Assembly: GCF_035046485.1 (NCBI RefSeq)
Contig: NC_085138.1
Coordinates: 15,193,329 to 15,257,328, forward strand
Length of the DNA stretch: 64,000 nucleotides
From: Aedes albopictus
Taxonomy: Eukaryota; Arthropoda; Insecta; Diptera; Culicidae
Direction: 5' to 3'
In this document: piece after piece, positions 22,631-34,197 of the stretch
How the letters are laid out: every line of letters starts with the position of its first letter
Position numbering within the stretch: position 1 is the stretch's first letter
The notes under the pieces: model-generated
Database searches by the model: none
Told to the model about the DNA's origin: nothing
Seen by the model: the letters and a program-made list of their open reading frames with translations, nothing else
Made by a program: the position numbers and the translations under genes

Positions 22631-22977
22631 CTGGAATACTTGAAATATAATACACAAAAAGATATCATTTTTGGAAGATCATTCAAAAAGGCAGTTTATG
22701 CGTATTCTTAGCTCAAATTTCATTCCTGGAAAAATCAGGGAATTTCATTTTGACTCATAAGTAGACACTCTATGAGACCTGATAAAGTTGGTAGTAAATT
22801 TAAATGAAAATTCTCAGGATATTTTGGACGAATGCACAAGAAGACTATGTTAAATCTGTTCCGATCTGGCGTGTTTCTCAAAGAAAAAAAACCATATGTA
22901 GAATCCATATTCAACAAACAGATTTTTTACTATACTCCTTGGAAAGTTCAGGAAAAGTTAACAATGAGCAGCATTCT

Positions 22978-24020
22978 GAAAAAAAAAATCATGGATTTCA
23001 GACAGATTATTTATCGGTGAAATTTATTTAAAAAAAGACTGATTTGTAAACCGTTCTTTGTTTCCAAATCAGACATTTACATGGAAAATAAAATATTAGA
23101 ATCTTATCTCTCAGGTTCTATGCTGCTACGCTTTTGAATATTTTTAAGATTTTTTTATAATATTGCCACAAGAACATCGCTTGTATTTTCTCGTAATGTT
23201 ATACAATTATTTGCCTACGAAATGCCAACGATTTTTTTAGAAAACCCTCCTCAAGTTTCACTTATAACTGAGCCAGTAGTTATGATGTTTCATTATTTAT
23301 ATTTTTTTCTTCAAATTGACGTAAGGCACATAATCCCAGCTGGAGTCTTCAACAATTCCTATGAAAATTTCGCCACAAAAAAAACACCTCCTGAAATTAT
23401 CAGAATATATGTTTTAAAAATCACAGAAAATACTTGGAAATTGCGGCAAATTCTTCCTTAGGTTCCAGCCTAATGCTTATCCTGATGGATGGGATATTCA
23501 CAAGCTTTTCACGAATTTCTGGCAGATTATATATCAGTGGAATTTGTAAAAAAAAGGAAGCTGACTCTGTTTTGTTAACCTGTTTTTGCTTCCAAATTAG
23601 ATTTTGATATGAAATATTTTCATTGAAATCTTATCGCCTACACAAAAAGAAGTTTCTCGCTGATCCTATGCTTAAACATTTGTGAATATTTAAAAAAAAA
23701 AATATTCGGAATATTCCCACAAGAAGATCTTTTGTTATTTCACGGAATGTTACACAACTATTTATCTACGAAATCATGCCAACTATTTCTTGGTAAATTC
23801 TTTCTTGGGTTGCACTGCTAACCGCATCAGTGGCAATGAAGTTCATTTAAATTATCGTCAGGCAAGTATGAGAATTTCTCAAGAAAAACCCCTCTCGAAA
23901 TTACCAGAATTCATTTTTATAAAGTTACAAGAAATACTTCTGGAGGGATTTGCAGCAAATTCAAACTACAAACAGATATTTTTCTAAGTTTTTTCTCAAG
24001 CATTTCTGGAATTGACACAC
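22978..24020. repeat. Old tandem duplication, about 520-bp unit
   Basis: Unit 1 is about 22978-23500 and unit 2 about 23500-24020. Parallel anchors are ATTTCAGACAGATTAT/ATTTCTGGCAGATTAT, CTTTGTTTCCAAATCAGA/TTTTGCTTCCAAATTAGA, TATTGCCACAAGAACATC/TATTCCCACAAGAAGATC and ATTTGCCTACGAAAT/ATTTATCTACGAAAT. Identity by eye is about 70-75 percent. No coding capacity in either unit. Confidence 0.65.
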
Positions 24021-26379
24021 AAATTAATGAAAGGCTTATTCCAAGATTTCAAAGATCCTTTTCATTTTATTTTTTTAAAGTTTTTTTCTATGAATTTTCT
24101 AAAAAATTGATTTACAAACTCGAAAAATTTAACCGATATTACTCTAAAATTGCATCCATGGGTAAGAAGGTTGCCATCAAACTCTGGAGGAATTATTATA
24201 TAGACTTCTTTCGGAAGAGCAATAAATTTTTTTCTAACCGATTGGAAATTTTCCTAAAAGTTCACCATCACACTTGTTGTAGATGTTCTTCCACGAATTC
24301 ATTCAAGGATACTCTTTCATCACTTTGGAATGTCTCATGAAAAAAAAATCAAGTAGTTTAGTATTGTTGGCAATAGAAATGACATTTCTAGCTGAATTTT
24401 TATTATATGAGCTAAAATATAAAAAAATATGGGAAAATTATTTTTTTTAATAATTTTTACGATTTTTTCAAACAATTTTAAATGACGTGTACTTTGTACT
24501 TGTACGTGTATTAGGAATTCATCCAGGCTATTTGCCTAAACTCAACTTTATAATAGAAGTTTTTCAAAAGTCCCACCACTACAATTCCTAAAGATCCTAA
24601 ACACATTGAAGATTTTTTTTCCCGAAAGTCCGAAAGAGTTTCCCTATGAAGCCCATCAATGTTTTTAAAGGTTTAGGTAGGATATTGTCGGTAAACTGTT
24701 GTTGTAATTTGTCGTATTCTCTAGCAGTGGCAATTCCCAAACCTCTAATCTACAAAACAAGTACAAATTTGGGAATTTTATGAATGTAAAATAACGTAAA
24801 GCTATGATTTCGATAATTGCCTCTCTGACTTTGATTTGCCGGGGTTACTGATTACTTCTTATCGTAGAACAGGAGAAAAGTGAGGTAACGAGACGCCAAT
24901 ATTGTTCTCTGGAAGCACTGTCAGAGTTTTCTTCGTGTAAAATTCAAAGAATTCAGAATACATTTCGTCTAATCTTTTCACGAGTTTTTGTTTTAAAAGT
25001 TTACCGAAATTGGTTTGAGTGAATTTTATCTCTAACAATTTAATCACATATCTTTCTTGAGTTTCCATTGCAAATCAGTTCAAGTGTTCAAGCTGATAAT
25101 AGCATTTCAGCTAAAAGTTGTTATGTTCAATTTCTAATTATTATTATATTTTTATTATTGTCATTGAACCAGTAATGTTTTTCAAAGTATTAAAAAAATA
25201 ATAAATAAAAAAATTACAAAAATGTCTTTCAACAAATTTTACACGGACATTTGCATAGGTGTTTTCACCAAATAGACTGTCAGAAGTTTCGGGAATATCT
25301 TTCTGTGTTAAAAGATCTGCAAGAGTTGCAACAAGTTATTCAGGAATTTTGCTAAGAATTTGATAAAAGAATTAGCCGTATAAGATATCGTGCCAAGCTG
25401 AGTACTAACTGATAGCACCGAAGACCTTCGATGATGACAACATTTTCCTTTCGAAATCAGTTCCAAAAACGGATAAAATAATGACTTTTGTACTAGTATC
25501 TTCATCAGAGGAAAAATAACGTTAATGTTTATTTTACATCTGAGAAAGATTCTATCACCGTGTTGGAACTTCGGGTGAATAAAAAAAATAATGAATTATA
25601 TTTTTTTAATATATTGATCTGCTACCTAATGCTGCCTCGATTACGTTGCGTTGCTAACTATCGCCGCCCAATCAGTGGCAGGATTACTTTCAACTTCATT
25701 GACACCAAATTTTGAGACATTCTTTTTCGATGTCCTTTTTTTCGGCAGAGTACCCAATTTCTTAGTGATAAAAGTCATATTGCACTCAGACTCAGACGGT
25801 AAAATGTTATAAACCAGTGCAAAGTTTTAAGCTGCTATTGAAAATCTCTATCAGGCAGCCATTTTCCAACTCAAAGACATCTGCATGCTCGCATGCAGAG
25901 ATTTGTAGTGATACGAACAGTAGTTGGCCAGCAATTATATCATCACTTCCTCCCTATTTTCCCATAAGGATCAGCATTCTAACGTAGCAGGCGTCATTTG
26001 CATCTGAATATAGAAGATCATCAGCACTTATACACTGAAGATACATGTTAGCCCCAAGCAGTCATGTCCTTGGTTCCTTGGGTAGAACGCTTAGAAACTA
26101 TTTGGTTATCGCGATTAGTTCTGATTATCTTGCTTGTGTTTAACAGCTTCAAATAGACTATCAACATATGTTTCCATGCCTCAGACTTTATCATTCACAG
26201 ATGACCTTGAGTAACTGACCTGGTGGCAGTCACTTCCTTTGGGAGACCTCTTCTGAGACTTCTAAGCTTATTGAACGACCTGATTGTAATCAAAATCACA
26301 AATTCAATGAATTGATTCTTGTTGAACAGTTGTGATGTGACATCTGTACAGCAGCAATCTTTATCTCGCAAATACCAAG
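24021..26379. other. AT-rich DNA, no recognised feature
   Basis: No supported genes or repeats. From about 25640 the base composition becomes more balanced. Confidence 0.35.
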
Positions 26380-28370
26380 AAATGCACGCCCCACTACGAT
26401 TTGGGTGTCCGACACGAAGCCAGCCCAAATTTCAACCCAGACTCGACGGAGCGGAAGTATTTCCTGGCTTTCAATAAACTCATCGAGTGGCACACTAACT
26501 ACCAGCAGCCCAGCAGTAGTGCTGCTGCTGCTGCTGTGGGGCGTAATGCTGGCAGGGGGGCGAGTATCCGAGTGAGAAATTACACACATTCCCAATCTTA
26601 TCTGTTTTTGGCGGCGGGATGGACGGGAGGGGGAAACCGAAACGAACTACATTCATGCAAGAGGAGATGATGGCAATACAAGAGGCCGCTAGGCTGCTTG
26701 CGCCGGTTCGATTCACCAAAGGAGAGAGTTCGAGTCACTTAATAATTCTATTAATAAATTAAAACAGATACATCACATACTCTTGAATTAATTTATTGAA
26801 TTCGATTGAATGGCTGATGAAAAGGGCTGTTCGTTCGTTCGGTTGCCTAATCTCAAGTGTCTGTGCGATTCGAAGACGTCGTATTCGTCGGCTAAGACGA
26901 CTGACTGCCGTTGAAAGGTGGCAAATGGGAGCGATGAAATTTTATGAATGTTTAATGAATGGGGGGTTACACACCACGTAGGTATTCAATTCGATAGCCC
27001 CCTGACTGGAAACTGAAAGCTTTATTGCTGCTGCTGCTGCTGCAGCAGCACACCCACTGAAGAAGGCCATTCTCGGTCGCATCAAAATTCATATTTATGC
27101 TTGAGTGGCGTCTCTCCAGGTCGACAACGATGACGACGACGCCGGAAAAGACGTCACCTGGAAAAGCGACGCAAAAAAACCCTTGTGCAAAAAAGTGGCT
27201 GCAAAAATTTATTAAAATCAAATTCAATCTCACACTTGTGAGTCTCTTGTCCCGGAAGCCGTCGCCCGCCCCGTCCTGAAGGTGGAAGAACTTTTCAACC
27301 CGTAATTGCATTAATTACCTCACATTGTTGTCCCGAACGATCGTAACTCAAAACGCACCTCGACTCGAGCGGCGGGCGGGATAATTTTATTCGGTTTTTC
27401 CAAAACTTGGCTTCAAGATATTTTTACGCCCCGGGAAAGCTCATCCCCTGAATTTTTCCTCAGGAACCCATGGTGCAACCGTAAAGGATATTTCATTCCG
27501 TATTCATAAAATTTGGCGCCCCACCCTCCCGGTGTTGACCGATTTTTGGGATTTACCAGACACAACTATCGCCGTACCCGGAAAACCTCGTCGTCGACGT
27601 CGCCAGTTGCCATCATCATCAGTGCAGATATTTTTAATCAAAATTCCGAAAAATTTGTATTCCCTTTAAAAATCAACTTTGATTATGAACCCCCGGATGA
27701 TGGGAGGGGACGGACAAAACTAGTCACTTTTTCCGGAGATGAAGATGACATCGACGTCGACGACGTTTGGATGCCGACGATTGCCCATCCCACCAAAAAA
27801 AGCCGAAAACCAAACCAAAAGAGCAATCCATTCCTCGGGAAAAACGGGGGACCTCATCAGAAGGATTCAACTCTCCTCCAACTCTGGTTTGTACGGAATC
27901 AGTCAGTCAGTCAGTGTCGCTTTGTGCATTTTTGATATTTATTTTATTATTAAATATGATAAATCAGAAGTCGGAAGGGCACTCTCTTTCGGTCTCTGCC
28001 CATTGCTCGATGCGGAATGCTGATTTTCGGTAGGGGGCGAAGAACTAATGCAGTAATGAGAGCAGAGGATGAGTGGTGATTCGTGTGTCGTCCAGCAGCG
28101 GAGATGAAGAAACGGTCTGATCAAGCGACGTCCGAAAGAGGGGTTACCAGGGGACAATGAGGAGACAAAATCAAACCACATTTAGCTTTTATTCAGGGCG
28201 AAGAGGGTCGAATGAAGGGGGGGGGTCTGTTACGTTTGCTTTGCCAGACGGTTGAGAAACTATTTCTGGGCTCGGTGAAGCAGTCATGGGTGGAATAATA
28301 TTATTGCAAATGATAAATCGGAACAACCGGACAGAAGGTTGACGTTAGAGGGACGATGAAGTACGGAAGT
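26380..28370. other. Repeat-poor, GC-richer island (candidate regulatory DNA)
   Basis: Contains CTG/CAG runs (26517-26538, 27027-27048), GACGACG runs (27125-27150, 27740-27775), a CAGT run near 27900 and GC-rich patches. A 140-codon + strand frame (27513-27935) has no recognisable domain and does not resemble a conserved protein, so I treat it as chance. No transposon signatures. Confidence 0.4.
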
Positions 28371-29104
28371 GCTTTCATTTTTCAAAATTTGGAGACGGTT
28401 TACTTCTAACATTTTAACAGTTTACTTTTTTCGTATTTTTAAGACCTCAAAGATTACCAAATCATATTCATCAATTTGTACCATAAACCTAACGGCATAT
28501 AACTGAATTCCTAAAACAAACTTTGGAACAATTGAATGATAAAATATAAACAACATCCGAAGCAAGTTGTCATCCTAGTTCGAACTTCTAGTTGCTGAGT
28601 TCGGGTCAGTACTCATATCTCCTACTAAACAAATCCAATAATCTACTGCTCCTAGCTTAAGTCTGACTTCCGAGTTAATTTCTCTTTACAGGACTTTTGA
28701 ACCTAACTCATCAAATTCTAAAGCATAAATTGGCGACAGGTTGACAGACTCTGTTGTTCCAGAGTAGAATTCGTCTTCATGTGCAGCATAAGTTGCGACA
28801 AATGACGGAATTCTTATTATCTACTTTTTAGTTTGTTCCCTACTTTAAGCTTAAATAATTCTGCTCATTAGTACTTACCCCAAAATCATGATATTCTGTG
28901 GCATTTAAAGCCAATTATTTTACCTTTATTGGCTAGAATATCACACAAGTAACACTTCACAGAACCTTAAAACTAGTTGATTGATCACCAATACTTACCC
29001 GTCTTGTTGAAGCTGAAAAAGAAAATAAATAAAAATTAATTTCTGAAGATATATGATGATGAAGAACCTGAGTTTAAAAGAAAATCGAGTTCAGTACTGT
29101 CCCA
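28371..29104. other. No recognised feature
   Basis: Moderately AT-rich. The last part (29078-29104) begins a segment that recurs inverted at 34132-34197. Confidence 0.35.
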
Positions 29105-29300
29105 TTTAATTCCACTAGGAATATGCATTTTTTGACAGATACGTGTTTCGACCTCAACTGTGAGGTCGTCTTCAGTGTCTCGTACTTGACTCGACTGTCG
29201 AGTCAATTCAAATACGAGATACTGAAGTTGACTTTACAGTTGAGTTCGGCATACGTATCTGTCAAAGGATGCAAAATCTTAGTGGAATTATGAGGAACAG
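29105..29300. mobile_element. Palindromic MITE with ACAGATACGT core
   Basis: The halves are inverted copies: TTAATTCCACTA / TAGTGGAATTAT, TTTGACAGATACGT / ACGTATCTGTCAAA, CTCAACTGTGAGGTC / GACTTTACAGTTGAG, CGACTGTCGAGTC in the middle. The arms extend outward to GTACTGTCCC / GGAACAGTAC. An inverted, uninterrupted version of its flanks exists at 34132-34197. Confidence 0.7.
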
Positions 29301-29844
29301 TACCAAATATACTATATTAACAATATAGGTCACTTCGTGTTTTCACATACAACGACATGGAGACGCCGTTCACGATTGATTACAGCACCACCCGTTGTCA
29401 GAAAAAGTCAATAATTGTATTTTGATCAATTTTAGTTTACCGTGCAAGGTGACATTTCTCGAAAAAATATGTTAGGGGTGTCAAAGTTTTTTGTTCCCAA
29501 ATAATCGATTAATAAATAATCGATTTACAATGTAGATACACAAACAAAATAATATTTCATTAGATGACATCTACGAATATATCTGTAGAAGAATTTGAAT
29601 GCTCCCTCATTGTAACATCACCGAAATCGTTTAACTTAGAAATTTAAAATTTTCACCCTCAAAATTAACTTATATTTTGCTCTGGTGGTTGCTCTTTTCC
29701 TTTGACAATGGCTTTTAGTATCATCTCTCTTAATGTCCACGCTGACATACATCGGATTGGATAGCTTACAAAAAAATCCGGAAGATCACCAACCAAGTGC
29801 ACGTCAAATTACTTGTGGCATAGTGCAAGACATTGCAGCCAAGG

Positions 29845-30652
29845 GTGCACAATAGTACGGGACACGCTTGTATGGAAAAAATAAATCCTAGCTCCAGTTG
29901 ACTTTTTAGATCCCATTTAGGTCCCATATGAACTGTACAAAATTTCAGCGCAATCGGTTAAACTATAATTTAGCGCAAGCGGTTCAAAGTTTTCATAGGA
30001 TTTACTATGGGAAAAGTTACACTTTCAAACAAAAAATCCCAGAGGTCGCCCCTTGTCTCCTTAATTCAAATCAATCAACGCTTCTTGTAGAAAAATCATT
30101 TATGAAACTTTCCTTCGAAAACCGCAAAACAATTGGATGCATGTGAAAAAAGTTATTGATTTATTACCGATTAGTGATCCGACGAACGGCTTTTTGTTTT
30201 GTTTTATCAGCAGCACTGCAGCTGCTGCCTTGGCTGATGCTGCTTCTGGGGGTGGTGATGCCTCCCGCCACCCCATGCAACAACGGCAGCAGCAGTGCTG
30301 CTGATAAAACAAAACAAAAAGCCGTTCGTTGGATCACTTATCGGTAATAAATCAATAACTTTTTCCACAAGCATCCAATTGTTTTGCGGTCTTCGAAAGA
30401 AAGTTTCATAAATGATTTTTCTACAAGAAGCGCTGATCGATTTGAATTAAGGAGACAAGGGGCGACCTCTGGGATTTTTTGTTTGAAAGTGTAACTTTTC
30501 CCATAGTAAATCCTATGAAAACTTTGAACCGCTTGCGCTAAATTATAGTTTCACCGATTGCGCTGAAATTTTGTACAGTTCATATGGGACCTAAATGGAA
30601 TCGAAAAAGTCAACTGGAGCGAGAATTTGATGTTTGTCCCATACTAGTGCAC
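29845..30652. repeat. Near-perfect long inverted repeat, arms about 340 bp
   Basis: The left arm (core 29891-30229) and right arm (core 30285-30620) are inverted copies at roughly 95 percent identity by eye; weaker pairing extends to GTGCAC at both outer ends. The loop is about 55 nt, and a CAGCAGCACTGC/GCAGTGCTGCTG word closes it. Each arm ends with GGTCCCATATGAACTGTACA or its complement. It could be a foldback transposon or an inverted duplication. A transcript crossing it would form a long double-stranded hairpin. Confidence 0.85.
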
Positions 30653-30809
30653 AAGCTAATGGACCGATGCACGAACTTAATAATTTCAACGTTTGAGCGG
30701 CGTTCTTACAAAAAATGAGCTTCGGTATCGGACCTGAGAATGGAACCCGTCAAATTTTATTTCAAATAATTTCGTTGTTTTTCCGAAGTGAACTGTGAGT
30801 TTATTCGAA
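30653..30809. other. No recognised feature
   Basis: Short gap between the inverted repeat and the retroposon; ends with the first copy of a 21-bp direct repeat (30810-30830). Confidence 0.3.
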
Positions 30810-30830
30810 TCCGGAATAAAACAATCAGTA

Positions 30831-31747
30831 TTAGCATTAGCATTAGCATTAAGCGAGTCGCACATATTCGTAGGTGGTACAGTCCTAGACCGCTGTTATG
30901 AGGGTTGCCTTCATCCCGTCCGAACCAAAGCACAAAGATTTGGGACTAATCTCTGATTCTTAGACAAGACTGACGCAAGCCTCCAATGGTCGAGCACTGT
31001 CTTGGCCACGTCCTCGTGACTGCTGAGGGATGGGAAAGGATGGTTAGTTTTGGACACCTATGATCTCTCAGGCCTAGGTGTCACGGGAATTTGGGTGTTG
31101 TTAGTGGAAGTTAGTTCAGGCACACCATTGTTAGACTGCTTAGAATCAGTTGTCTGCCCAATTCATCCTGGTTTCCTCGTCATCTTGATGGCATTTGGTT
31201 GAATTACTAGATTGTTCGGTTGTTAATCTGAAATATAAAATAATATTAACATCGTACGTCGAATAAGCTACATATTAGTGATACGTTCGCCACAGTTACA
31301 TATTTTTACAATAGGGTGTCGCGCCACTTGGGCGGTGGCTTCTATATTCGTCTGTTTTCCACTATAACTCAGTCAATTTTGAACCATTTGACTTGAAATG
31401 TTGTACACGGGTAGATACTATATCTATCTCACCACATTCCAAAAGTTGTGTCAATTGGTTCAAATTTGGCTGAGTTATAGTGGAATACAGACGAATATAG
31501 AAGCCACCGCCCAAGTGGCGCGATTCCCTATTATTTATATCATACGATAAATTTACCTGAATCCTGCTGGAATAAAATGTTAATTAGCAGTACATTGAAA
31601 CACAAATACTACAAAATACAAAAAAGTGCATCAAACTTTGATCTTGGAATATTTATAAATACGGTAAATATCAAGAACAAAATTTGATTTGGTAGATCTT
31701 ACTCCGCAACGCACCATTTTAAGGTGATCTACCCACGTTACAGGGAG
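30831..31747 (-). mobile_element. Truncated non-LTR retroposon with 21-bp target duplication
   Basis: The 21-bp words at 30810-30830 and 31748-31768 (TCCGGAATAAAACAATCAGT plus A) are identical and flank 917 bp. Just inside the left copy are three ATTAGC units, which on the - strand form a TGCTAA-type 3' microsatellite tail. A long duplication plus a simple-repeat tail fits a 5'-truncated LINE inserted on the - strand. The interior (30850-31240) has no open frame and reads like a 3' UTR. A palindromic MITE at 31310-31532 lies within. The LINE clade cannot be named. Confidence 0.6.
31310..31532. mobile_element. Palindromic MITE, about 88-bp arms
   Basis: Left AATAGGGTGTCGCGCCACTT and right AAGTGGCGCGATTCCCTATT. 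Pairing continues through GGCGGTGGCTTCTATATTCG and CCACTATAACTCAG to about 31400. The spacer is about 45 bp. Non-coding. Confidence 0.8.
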
Positions 31748-31775
31748 TCCGGAATAAAACAATCAGTATATTGAT

Positions 31776-32052
31776 TTCTCTCTTCTTGGCGTAACGTCCT
31801 CATTGGGACAAAGCCTGCTTCTCAGCTTAGTGTTCTATGAGCACTTCCACAGTTATTAACTGAGAGCTTCCTCTGCCAATGACCATTTTGCATGCGTATA
31901 TCGTGTGGCAGGCACGAAGATACTCTATGCCCAAGGAAGTCAAGGAAATTTCCTTTACGAAAAGATCCTGGACCGACCGGGAATCGAACCCGTCACCCTC
32001 AGCATGGTCATGCTGAATACCCGTGCGTTTACCGCCTCGGCTATATGGGCCC
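31776..32052 (-). mobile_element. Feilai-like tRNA-derived SINE, near full length
   Basis: On the - strand the head CATATAGCCGAGGCGGTAAA holds the A box, and GACGGGTTCGATTCCCGGTC the B box. The body includes CCAGGATCTTTTCGTAAAGG, ACGATATACGCATGCAAAAT, TTAATAACTGTGGAAGTGCT, GCTGAGAAGCAGGCTTTGTC, and a 3' end at ACGCCAAGAAGAGAGA. I recognise this as the abundant Aedes SINE usually called Feilai, from memory. The pol III promoter looks intact. A 5'-truncated relative is at 13398-13495. Confidence 0.75.
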
Positions 32053-32079
32053 ATACATTCCTTCAGATGTTCCTTCTGA

Positions 32080-33120
32080 ATTCCTTCTGATTTTCCAACA
32101 GAAGTTCCTGCTCAGGTTCCTCCAGGGGGAATTACATTTCCTTTGCTATCCGGAAAAATCCGCATTTATCCGTTGCTAATCGTTGTTATACGCGTCTAAC
32201 TGCGCCTGCGGTTCAATTAGCAGTGGTTAGGAATGGATAAATGCGGATTTTCCGGTTGGAAAAGGATATGTCATTCCCCTTGATTTCCTCCTAGAGTTTT
32301 TTTTTTCATAGATTCATTCAGGAGCTCTTTTTTAAATTCATCCAGGAGAGCCTTCAGAGATTGATTTAAAGTTTTTTTTTCTAAAATTTCTCCAGAGGTT
32401 CCTTCGAGGGACCCCCAGGAGTTCCTACTGAAATTACTCCAGCAATTTCTTCTGATGTTCCTTCAAGAATTAATTCTAGGAATCCTCAAGAATTCTCTTC
32501 TAGGATTCGTCAAGAAGTTCCTTATAGGATTTCCTTATATGAGTTTCTGGGAGTCTTTCTTGGATTCCTGCAGAAGCTTCTTCAACGATTCCCTTGGAGA
32601 GACGAACCAGCCAAGGGCTGAAAGTCTCTTTAATAAAGACAAATCAATCAACGATTCCCTCAGGAGTTTTTTTCTACGAATACCTCCCGGAGTTACTTCT
32701 GGAATTCCTCCAAAATTTTCTAAGAACGACCAGGAGTTGTTTCAAGGATTTATCCAAGAGTTCCTTTAAAAAATTCCTCTTTCTGGGAACTTTAACCGGG
32801 ATTTATACCAGTATTTCTCCAAAAGTTCCTTTTGGAATTCACTCCGTCCTTTAAAGATTTCCACAAGGTCTCCTGGGATTTTTCAAAGAGTTCCATTTGA
32901 AATTCCGGAGAAATTCCGAAATGACTCTGTAAATCTCCAACGCGATTTTTTATGAACAATTTAATTAATATTTTTCGAGGGATCTTTCCAGGATTCCTTC
33001 AGAAGTTTCCTCTTTGAAATATCAGAAATCTTCCAGGAATTATATTTGTGATTCCTTCCGAGATTTCTATGAATTTGGAATGTCTTCAGAAGTACTTTTT
33101 CCGGGATTCCCAGAAGGAAT
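32080..33120. repeat. Degenerate 23-26 bp quasi-tandem repeat block
   Basis: Built of units averaging 24 bp around the words CCAGGAGTTCC, CAAGAATTC and TTCCTTC. For example, successive units from 32417 are 24, 25, 23, 24 and 26 bp. Frames of 86-104 codons across it are by-products of the period being a multiple of three. Includes a small SINE scrap at about 32598-32640 (GACGAACCAGCCAAGGGCTG). Confidence 0.6.
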
Positions 33121-33130
33121 AAGTGAATAC

Positions 33131-33462
33131 TAGATTTGTAGTAATGAGTTGGTTTTTTTGTATGGTGAGATGCTTAACTCTCCGTTTCTGCATTGAAACG
33201 GTGCAAACTCATGGGTAATATGATTCCTAGCCTAGTTTGATGCTTCTTGAGCAAAACTTTAGCGAACTATGTTGTTGAAGTTGCAATAAATGAGAATACA
33301 GCAACACAATTACCCAAAGTTTTGCTCAAACAGCATCAAATCAGACAAGCAGTCATAAAACCCTTGCTTTTTTGTTACCCTTGTTGCAGTTACCATTTTA
33401 TTGCAGTAACGGAGAATTTACTTTGTCATTATACAAAAATTCAGCTTATTACTACAAATCTA
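33131..33462. mobile_element. MITE with TAGATTTGTAGTAAT ends
   Basis: Left TAGATTTGTAGTAATGAGTT, right the inverted ATTACTACAAATCTA. Inner pairing extends to CTCCGTTTCTGC / GCAGTAACGGAG, so the TIRs are about 60 bp. TA could be the target duplication. 332 bp, no transposase. Confidence 0.75.
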
Positions 33463-34131
33463 TTACTTCACTGATTGCGTTTTGTTCATAGAGATATGTA
33501 ATCCCAGAAGGAACTTTTGAAAAATAAAAAAACAGAACGGACATCTGGAGGAATTTTTACAAAACTGCTGGAGAAATTTGATAAAAAATGTTGGAGGATG
33601 GAGGAGGAACGCTGGAACGCTTTCCCTAAGCAATCCCGAAAGGAGTTCCTAAAATAATTCCAGATTTATTTCTAGGAGGAATTCCCCAAGAGTTTCGGAA
33701 ATAATCTTGAAGAAAAAAATCCAGAGTGTAATTCTTAAAGGGATCCCACAAGGAAATTCTGGTGTTATTTCCGGAGAGAATACCGTTCATAACTCGCTAA
33801 CGGAAAGTTCGATTTGGGTCGTATGTGTTTTAGTCTGTTATGAACGTTTATCAGTTCACATTTACTTCGCATGTCGCGACTTCGATTTGGTGCTGCGACG
33901 ATAATATACGCCAAAAATTGTTCAAGAAGAGAGAATTAAATTTGTTCTGATTTGAGTAGTTGAAAAAAAAAATCGATTATCTCAGAAGAAATGGGCATCC
34001 CCACCATGCAATGACAGTTCGACAGAATAAACGTCATTCGGATACCGCATGCATTTAGTGTGTAGTAGTACCTCTTCTGACGCTTGGTGGCGCCACATCC
34101 ACTAAAAAGGTGTCGCCAAAAAATCGTAAGA
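33463..34131. other. No recognised feature
   Basis: Begins with further degenerate AATTCC-type units (33500-33780), then unremarkable DNA. Confidence 0.35.
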
Positions 34132-34197
34132 GTGACCTATATTGTTAATATAGTATATTTGACAGTACTGAACCTGATTTTCTTTTATTTGAAAAAT
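34132..34197 (-). repeat. Inverted, uninterrupted copy of the flanks of the MITE at 29105
   Basis: On the - strand this reads AAAAGAAAATCAGGTTCAGT, then ACTGTCAAATATACTATATT, then AACAATATAGGTCAC. The same sequence at 29076-29340 has about 200 bp of palindromic MITE inserted after CAGTACTGT. It is either the empty ancestral site or an excision product. Confidence 0.65.

Noticed and set aside
27513..27935. A 140-codon host exon on the + strand
   Set aside because: The composition is irregular, there is no domain, no convincing splice sites flank it, and it lies in an island where chance frames are common.
31970..32052. A tRNA gene on the - strand
   Set aside because: It is the tRNA-derived head of the Feilai-like SINE, continuing without a break into the SINE body.
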